From Dermatophagoides farinae (Eukaryota > Arthropoda > Arachnida > Sarcoptiformes > Pyroglyphidae), in assembly GCF_024713945.1 (NCBI RefSeq), contig NC_134681.1, positions 4,875,501 to 4,939,500 on the forward strand: a stretch of 64,000 nucleotides of DNA, written 5' to 3'. Both the position numbers and the translations under genes were made by a program. Below are positions 39,899-50,028 of the stretch, piece by piece (the stretch's first letter is position 1; the number at the start of each line of letters is the position of its first letter). The notes under the pieces are model-generated. The model did no database searches and was not told the origin of the DNA. It worked only from the letters and a program-made list of their open reading frames with translations.

Positions 39899-42800
39899 AT
39901 TTATCCATTTTGAAAAATTGGGTGTACACAAAAGTGTTAATTAGATAATCAAAAAAAAATCGTAAAACAAAAAATACAGGAATATATTCTTTGATGAGAA
40001 CAAGATTACCAGAATATTCTTGAACAACAAAACAACAAAAACAGTAACAATATCACATGAAATGTTTAATAACAAAATATTATGTCTACACCCAAATCAT
40101 TTTATCCTTGGGAAAAAAATGGCATCCTTTTTGGCATATCAAAATAATTAATGAAATGCAGAAGAGGATGATGAAAATCCTTTAAATAGTGGATAATGAA
40201 AAAAAATTAAGAACTTGTAAATTATGTTCAAGAATCGTTGTTGTTGTTGTTACAAACAACAATCACTTATACTTGAAAAATATCATTAAAGAAAGAGTGA
40301 TGGTGAGTGAACAAAAAAAAAGAATCCAAGATTCGAGGTCAAATCGTTTGCTAATCTTCTTCAATGTACAATAGTGTGTGTCTTGTTACTTTTTTTTCTT
40401 CTTGATAATAAAATAAGAACAGTATAAAAAACACACACATACATCGGAAAATACCCGTTATCAGTACAACCATTCAAACCAGATAACTAAACAAATAAAC
40501 TGACAACAACAACAACAACAGAAGAATATAGCTAAAACTTGTATTTATTACACAATAAGGATTGCAAAGATTCTCTAGCTTTAAATGATTTTTTTTTTGA
40601 CATGATTCTTTTTGTGTATCCAGTTGTGATCAATTGTGTGTGTATGTTTTTTTTTTGCTCTATTTTCAATGATGATTACCCGAATCGAAATCCCTCGGGC
40701 ATCATTGCTCCCGGCTGATAATGACGTTGTTGTTGTTGTTGTTGATGATGATGATGATGACCAAAAAATATACATGAAGTGTGGAAAAATAAAATGAAAT
40801 GAAAATTCTATGGAAAAAAGGAAATCGATAAAAATAAAAAAAAACAAACTAAAACCTAGAGACTCTAGAGATTCTGGTGAAAAATAAAAATAAAATCTAT
40901 CTTTCAATGATTTTCAACCACTATGATGATGAGTGAAAAAAAACATGAAATCAGAATTTCTTGCTGTTGTTGTTGTTCATCCAAAAAAAAACCAAAGTTA
41001 TATGATGATGACAATTATTTTTTCAGTGCGCTGCGATACAACTATTTTTTTTTCTTTCCGGTATTTTTCTTATATTTATGATAACCAACAACAAAAAGTT
41101 TGTTTATCGCTTCCGGAACAAGTCAAGTTTTGTTTGTTTGTTTGTCTGTTTGTTTGTTAATAGATATATGGTCTCTGAAGATGACAATATTCAATATTTC
41201 AATAAAATTTCAATGCATTTGGCGATTAAATCAAATCAATATAATGCATTTTCGGGAGAAAACAGAGCAAAAAAAAATCATATGGATTTTAATCAATTCA
41301 AAATCATCGATTATGATGATGACAACATTTGATTTAAAATGAGAAAAAAAAAATCATTTTAAAAAAATTAAACAAAAAAAAATTCTCATTCCAATACACT
41401 GAACATCAATCAATCATATGTAGGAATCACCATGTAACGGAAAATAACTAATTTTTTTTCACAACTGAACAATGACAAATTGAAAGATTTTTTTTTTGTT
41501 CATATTGTCATATTGAATTAAAATGAAAATGATCCCGTACACCAAAATGATATTTGCGCGCGTTTTTTCACTTTTTTTTATTCTCGTTTTTCTCGTTTTT
41601 TTTGATTTTGCAAAAAAAAACCAACGAAAAAAAAAGAAAAAGAAAACCAAGTCAAACGATTCGAATTAATTTAATTAACTTTTCTTTTCTTTTCTTTTCA
41701 TTTCATGGTGTGTGTGTGTGTGTGTGTTTCAAGCTATTTAGATGAAAAGTGATAGAGAAAAACAAAGCAAAAAAATGGCAGCAGCATGTGAATGAAGCGT
41801 ACAAATTTTTCAAAATAGTTTCAAAAGCAATGATTCGAAATGAATGACTCTCTCTCTCTCTCTCTTTCTTTTTTTGTGTGTGCGTGTATGCGATTCCGAT
41901 CGATAGCAATGCTCATACATCAACCGTTATGATTTGTGTATGTGTGTGTGTTGGTTCAAATGACTTATAGTGTGCGCAAATGATATTTGGAAAATATCTG
42001 GAAAATGAAACTCAAAAAAAAAATTGCCAAAATGAACAGCATAATACATTTGACACACTGTGAAAAGTATTGTGTATATAAAATAGAGAAAAACGTTGAG
42101 AATTATTTTTTACATATCATTTAGCACCCAGAAAAAAAAAGGAAAGAGATAGAGAGAGTGAGTATAATTGAAACATTGTGAAAATTCTTTTTCATTTTTG
42201 CCATTAAAGTGTAAAACAATGGATAAACCATAAGGTACTTTTTTTTATTCGTTCACGATTTTGTTCACTGAAGCTTTTTTTGCTATTTGATTATTATTGT
42301 GAAATTCATTGCACGAATGACACATTTAACTGAATGAATGAATGAGAAAAAACCAAAAAAAAAATTCTCTCTAGGCATTGAAAATCGAACTACATTACAA
42401 CAAATTCAAACCCAAATTCACTATATATATAGACATTAATATAATATAAATAAAAGAAAATTGACGTTTCTTTTGCTGGTTTTTATTTCTTTAAAAACAT
42501 TTAGATAAGCAATTAATATAAAACATGGTGGATAATGATTATGATGATGATGATAATCGACACAGGAAGACATTTTTTTGTTTTCGGTGATAAAAAAAAA
42601 AATACCAGAATAATTCTTTATCCATAAAAAATGCAAACATTGGATCGATATCCGGTGGAAAAAACTTTTTTTTTTATCTTTTTTTTTCTCATACAAAAAT
42701 ACTATTCTTTGATTGATGAAAATATGAAAAAACAACAACAACAACAACAACAATTTGTTCCAACTAGAACAACAAAAAAAAAAAAACAAAAAACACCAGA

Positions 42801-45131
42801 TTTTCATCCAAATAGAATGAAACCAACAGAACAAACAACAACAACAACAACAACAAAATTGGTAAATGTATCAAGAACTAGAACGGTGAAAAAAAAGCTT
42901 AAACCTTAAGAAATTGTTTGCCAATAAAATCGTAAATTATTATTTTTTCTTTGAATCGAACAACAGCAGCAACAACAACAATAACAATAATTATTAATGA
43001 TGATTCGTATAGAATAACATTCAGATTTTTAGTTTTGCTGTCAAATTCTGATATTTTCTTTTTTTTTTTTTTGTTTTTACCATCTTATTTCAAAAATTTA
43101 TGAAATTGAAAAAAAATCTAATTTTTTTTAAATCCATGAAAATCTTGCCAGATACAACAATCCAGTAGCTATAGCTGTTGTTGTTGTTTATTTCATTTTT
43201 CTTTACAATGCACTAAATATTTGTTGTCAATTGCATGCCAACCATATTTATGTGTGTGTATGTGTGTAATAATAAAGATATTGGATCCTCAAAAATAATG
43301 ATAATGTACCATTTTTATATAGTGTTTTGGTAGATAACCATTCACATCGATGATGATGATGATGATGATGATATTGGTTAGTTATCACGATACGATATTT
43401 ATGAGCAGACACTATTTATTTAATCGGTTCATTATTATCGACAACTGAAAAAATATTATATAATACATAATAATAATAATAACAGGAATAATATTTTGGC
43501 TATAAATGGACTTGGATATAAAATAAAATCATTCACTTCAAGTACTATCAAATATGGCCATAAAAAAAATTGGTCCATAAATACTATGGTCTCTTTAACT
43601 ATTTTTTTTTTTTATACTTTATCTTTTTAGATCGATTTTTTTTCCAATCTCTCCATAATGATGCTGATCATCATCATCATCATCATCATCATTATAATCA
43701 TCAGTTGACAGTTATTGTATGAAAATTGGGATTTAACTTTATAGAAATAAATATTTAAGAGCCTAGGAATCTGGGAATTTTTTTTTTGTTTCGTTTTGTT
43801 TTGAATATAATCACAAAACAATCGGATAAAATCGTATGAATTTGATTGAAAAATAAAAATAAAAATAAAATAAAAAAGAATCAGTATTTTGTTTATAGAC
43901 AACTGAATATTTTTAAAATGAAATGAAATTGATTTCGAAAGAAAAAAAAAATCGAAGAAAAAAAAATAATCGAATTGCCATGTGTGTGTGTGTGTGTGTG
44001 AAATAGCCTATAATTGAATTATGAGAATCATCGTAATAGAATTTTAAAATTGAAATTTGAATAAATTTTCTTTTGTTTTATTTATTTATTTTGAAAATTT
44101 GTTTGTTTGTTTTTATCATTATGGATGTCATTTGTGTTCATCAATGTGTTTCTTATTTATTTTTTTATTTTTTTTTTATTTTATGGTAAGATATATTGAA
44201 TTTTGCATTTGAAACAATACGAAAAAAAACAAATTGAATGTAATCAAATTGATTTGAATTTATCAATAATCGAATTCAATTGATTGTCATAGAAAAAGTA
44301 ATGGATAAAAATCGCAAGTAATAAAATGAACAGAAAAAAAATCGTTCGTTTGTTTATTTCAATCGGATTCATTTTTTTTCAAATAAAAACTAAAAAATTC
44401 TAATTTTTTTCTACTTTTTCTATTGGTTAGTCAAAGATAATATTCTAGAGATGAAATTGAATAAAAAAAAATTTAATTCTACTCACCAATTAGCCATGGA
44501 TATTGGATACCGGATGATGATGATGATGATGATGGAAAATAATTCATTAAAGGCGGTGTAAATGGTGATAATGATAATGTTCCTGGTTGTATTAAAGCAG
44601 TAACCGGTATGAAAGAATATTCAGCTTTAAAACCTTTAGCTGATTGTTGTTTCGGTGTGTTTGGTGGTGAAATAAATTCCACATATAATTGATTAGTAGA
44701 TGATAATATCTCCAAAAAGGCAATATGGCCACATATCTGCTGTATAAGATCAGCATTCGAATCAATGCCATCATAGATTTGTATCACATCACTATTAGAT
44801 ATGCAACTATAATCGATTCGGAGGTCGATTATGAAAATAAAACCAAAACAAAACAAAACAGAAAAGAAAAATTTAAAATTTTCAATATAACGCCATCTGC
44901 TGATATGATTATGAGGTAAAATAAATTTTACAAAGAATAATTTAGCGCCATCTATTAGCCATGATAATTGTTCATGTGTGATATTATTGAACAAAAAAAA
45001 GTCATTAACAATAATTTGTCAAATTTTTTTTTACCATCCGGTAATATCATTTCGAACCGAATAAAAAATGAATGACAGCTGAATCAATGTGAATAAAGAC
45101 GGAAACGAGATCTTGATTTAAACGAATTGAA

Positions 45132-45171
<40 letters not shown>

Positions 45172-48100
45172 GAAAATTGAAAAATCGACCGAAAAGAACA
45201 AGATAAAAAAAGTGAACATCATTGAAAATCAATTCAGAACAACAAAAAAAAATCACTAAAATAGGATGAATGAATAAACTGTGAATGAGAATGAATTTCA
45301 ATATGAGAAATTGAACAAAAAAAAAAAAAAAAATTCAACACTAACGACAATTATGAACGTGAATCAGAATTTTGATTGTATCCGCTAGTCTATGACTATT
45401 CAATTCAATTTTGATGGCCTCTACTAAAAAAACAGACTGTGATATGAAGAGAAAAAAAAGAAACATGAAAAGGAAATTACAATTACTTTAGAAGCCAGTG
45501 TTTTAAAAGATGGAAAAAAAATCCACCAACATTTTATGATGAATTTTTAAATTGTAAAACTTTTAAATATTGTCCATTAAAAAAAATAGAATACTTATCA
45601 TCAGGCGAAAAATAAAAACTTTAAACTTTAAAATTCCATATCATTATTTTATTATCTTGGAATATTCTTTCTTTTGTTTCCTTGGTAACAAGGATTTGCT
45701 GTTGTCATCATCATCATCATCATCATAAATCTCATTAGTGTTCCGGAAAATGAAATAAATATCCATCATCGACATATTTTTTTTCATCGTCCATTAATGT
45801 TTGATGCTTCAAAAAAAAAATTTCCGATCATCACCACCCATAGAATACCAGCTACAGTGACATAAATTCAATGCTAGAAGAAATTGTTTCAAACACCATC
45901 GGAGAAGGTGTATAATTTAATTTTCGACTACTACAATATCAATACATTTAGAAACATGAATGTCCAACGCAATAGCAACAAGAAAACTTGAAAACTTGAA
46001 TTGAAAGTGTTCATTTTTCAATAAAATGAAATGATGGAAAAAAAAGTTGGTAATAGCAGCAATTTACAGTTGAAAATAAATTGATTTGACAAAAAAAAAA
46101 TAAAATAAAATAAAATAACTACACACATACACATTGAAAACCAAAATCAAATCCAAAAAAAAAAAATTTTTTTGCCTAATTTGAACGAATTAATGTTTTG
46201 GAAACAAAAATCAAGAAATCATGATTGACAAAAGACATGCGTCAAAACAAAACCAAAAAAAAAATCGAACCAATACGAATCCATACTCGATCATTCAATG
46301 AGAAAGATTTACTAATTTTAAGGCCAAATGATTAATTGTGGCCAAGCCAAACCAAAGAATCAACGAACCAAGAATAGAAAGAAAAAGCTACAACTACAAT
46401 AATAATCAGACGAAGAAATTTAGATCCGACAAGAAAAAAAAAATACAAGAAAATTTCATTTCCAAAGTACAAGTGCTACAACTGAAGATAAATTCTGATT
46501 CACATTTGTTCAGTGGTGGTGGTGGTGGTGGTTAGTATTTCGTTTTTTTTTCTTCTGCTTTAATAGCTCTTATAACTTCGGATGTAATTTTAATGCAATT
46601 CCACCCGATTAATCATCATCATCATCATCATCATCGAATGTTAAACTTTGAATGAATGAATGAGAAAAAAAACATTTCCTAATGGCCATTTTGATTTTTT
46701 TTTCGCCAACACTCACAAACAAATAAAAGCAAATGGGGAAAAAAAATCGAGAATCTGAATTTAAATTTCCATTCAATCAATCGAATCAAAAATTTTCTAA
46801 TGAATCCATTATTCAACAATGAGATTTGTTTGGAAACGAAAAAAAAGTTAAATATATGATACGATGATGATGACCAGTAATCGAATTTTTTTTTCTTTTT
46901 AACAAATTTTTACATTAGATTTAACAACATAAATTCACAATACATATATAAATTCTATATTCTGAAAAATGTTTGCCATTACTAATACACACATACCTTT
47001 GATCATCACGTTGTAGGCTTACTTCAACAAATAATAATCGTACACGTTGATTTGGATCATTGGTTCGAAATCGATATGAACATTTTGTACGTTTTGGATA
47101 TGTGGATGGATATTGTGGTGAAAAAAAATATCCACGTTGACCGACCCAATATTTTGTTCTATTATTATTGATTGTATTGAACATTGATTGTTTTGTTGTT
47201 ATTAAAGATGATGATGATGATGGTGATTTTTGGTTGATTGAAAATGTGGATAAATTTTTTTCCTTTCATACGTTTTATACGTTGTATGTTGGCATCAAAA
47301 TCATCATCATCATTAAAATTATTGTTTTCGGAAATGAAACGATTTGATTCTATATTTGAATTACTACTATGAACAACAATTTGTTGTTGTTGTTGTTGTT
47401 GTTCATTTATATCGACAGAATGAGACATTCGTATTAGTTTTAAGGATTCATGATCAAAACGATAATCACAGCTAGTACCAGAAATCAATTGGCCATCTGT
47501 ACGAAACATGGCTATATAAATTGACAGAAATAAGAATTGAATGAAATTGAATTGAAAATTCAAATCAATATTATTAGAATGAATGAATAAATGAAAAAAA
47601 ATATCGAAAATCGATTTCTATGCAGTAAATTGTTTTTTTTGTTGTCTATTTTTTACGACATACCTTTTTTTAGAAAACGAAATGTACCACGAAAACCGGT
47701 ATTATTACCAGAACGCCAATCCGTATGAAATTCAAATATTAATATTGAATTTGAGCTAAAATGTGTTTGTTCAATATCGGGAAATTTTCCACATAATAAT
47801 GGTGGATTCCATACGGTTGTTTCATCAATACCATCATTATCATCATCAGTATTTAAATGAAGAAATAGTTTAACATAATCACCATGATCACAGCTATAAT
47901 AATAATCAGAAAAAAAAATGAAATAAAATTCAAAAAAAAATCAATTTTGCCTTCAAGATAAAATTGAATATTTATTTTTTTTTTATTTATAAAAGTTATG
48001 TAATTCCACACACACACACACACACACATTGTCAACATAACATGATCGTCTAACTTTTTTTTTATTATTCACTATATATCATCACAATTGTTCATCATTC

Positions 48101-48214
48101 ATATTCGATTATTATTGTTAAAAAAATGAATGAATGAATGTGAATCCATTTAATTCAACGGTATTGTCAATATATATATATTCTCTTGCCGTTTTTGTTC
48201 ATATTCTATTGTGT

Positions 48215-48268
<54 letters not shown>

Positions 48269-49996
48269 CATAGACAGTCAACAAACATTGGTAAACTTTT
48301 TTTTCCTTTTTTTCCTTTTTTTTGATGATTTTCATTTTGGATTGTTGTTGTTGTTATCCTTGTCAGGTTATTCTTGTCTATGTCTATGATGTTTTTTTCT
48401 GATGTTCCTTCCGTTTTTGTTGTTGTTGTTGTTATTATTTTTCTTTTCATTTTTTAAAACTCGTTTATCATTATTCTTTTTTTATTTTCTTTAAAGAATT
48501 TATATCCACTATGTTCATTGTGTATATGTGGGCTTGTATGTAGTGATCATACAGATTGATTCGTAAATCATTGATTGATTTCACACAAATAAACAAAAAA
48601 GAGAATGTAAAAAAAAATATTAGGAACAAAATAAGTGGAAAATTTCTGCCTGACATCAGGTTTTGATCAACATCATCTACCATCACCATCATCATCATCA
48701 TCATCATCATAAACTCAATGACAACAACAGAATAGAATTCTAAACATTAAAATATTGGTTGGCCTTTTTTCTATTCTATGCGATCGTTTTATGTTGTTGT
48801 TTTTTTTGGTTGTTGTTGCTGCTGTTGCAAACATACACACACAGAATATTCCATATCGGAATATTTTATAATAGAAATACATACAGAATGTGAATGGTAA
48901 GAAAAATAAAAATTGTTCTATTTGATTGTCTACGTTACACATATCGTTGATTTTATCATACGATTCTGCAATTTTTTTTCATCTACAATTCTCAGATGTG
49001 ATGTGTGTATGTGTGATATGATTTCAAAGTCTTTGAATCGAAAATTCATTCTTCACATGTTTGTTCATATTTTTCACTGTATTGAATTGTGCAGTAACAA
49101 AAATAGAAAAAAAATTATTCTAGATTCATTGCAAACCAAGTCAATGCAGTATGCATTTGAATGAATTCAAGTGAATTGAAAATCAAATGAAAAAAAAATA
49201 AGAATAAGAATAGAAATCATGATGATGATGATGATGATGATGAAAAAAATACACGAAAAAAAAGAATGGAATTCTTATTCCATGATTATTATTATTCTTT
49301 CGTTGATTCATATGAAGAAAAGAATAAGTTAGTCAGTCAGTCAGTCAGTTAGACAGCCAGTAAGTTAGTCGATTTATTCATTCATATATGCAATCATCAG
49401 CAAGTCATCATCAACATCAACATCAGCATCAACAACAACAATAACAATCAAACAAAGAATAAAGATGCAAAGAAAGAAAAAACGTTCCTGAATCAATGAA
49501 AAAAAAAAATAGGAACCACACACACACACACACACTTTTACGTTTATTTATGCATCATACACAGGATATATGTGTGTGATTCACATTATAAATTTTTCTT
49601 TTCTTCATTTTTTTTTCTTCTTCTTTCTATATTCAAGGAGTAGAATTTGCATTTAAATTTAATTTTCTTTTTTCTTACGTTTCATCTGGTTACTGTTTTT
49701 GTGTGTGTGTTTGTGTGTGCGTATGTGTCTGCTACTTTTTCTGGCATCACTAATTTCATTTCATTTTATGTTTCAATTGAATGAAAATATTTTTTTTTTC
49801 ATTGACTCTAACCATGTATTCATGTTTCATTCACTTTTATTTTCTATCAATTTCGTTTACTATTTCTAGGTCTGTATTGTGTGTGTGTGTGTGTGTGTGT
49901 GTAATGAGCAAATGGTTCGATCGAATTTCATTTCAATGATGAGTTTCAATAATAATTCATCAGCTAGCTAGTTAATCATTGTAATGTCGATTCTCG

Positions 49997-50028
<32 letters not shown>

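Larger units (their letters stand above)
30040..44486. other. Distal half of the giant CUB intron 5
   Basis: About 14 kb with no gene that I can support. Dense microsatellites (ATG, CAA, CA/TG, AAT, GA) and poly-A/T tracts. The short open frames translate these repeats. Confidence 0.65.

Noticed and set aside
42631-42909. 92-codon frame with Gln and Thr runs
   Set aside because: Mixed CAA/ACA repeat and poly-A translation; no signal, domain or splice support.
46338-46535. 65-codon frame ending in Gly run
   Set aside because: Lys/Asn-rich AT translation ending in a GGT repeat; lies in a CUB intron on the other strand without support.
49327-49370. Regular AGTC units resembling a CRISPR-like array
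   Set aside because: Simple tetranucleotide microsatellite without spacers; CRISPR is not expected in animal DNA.
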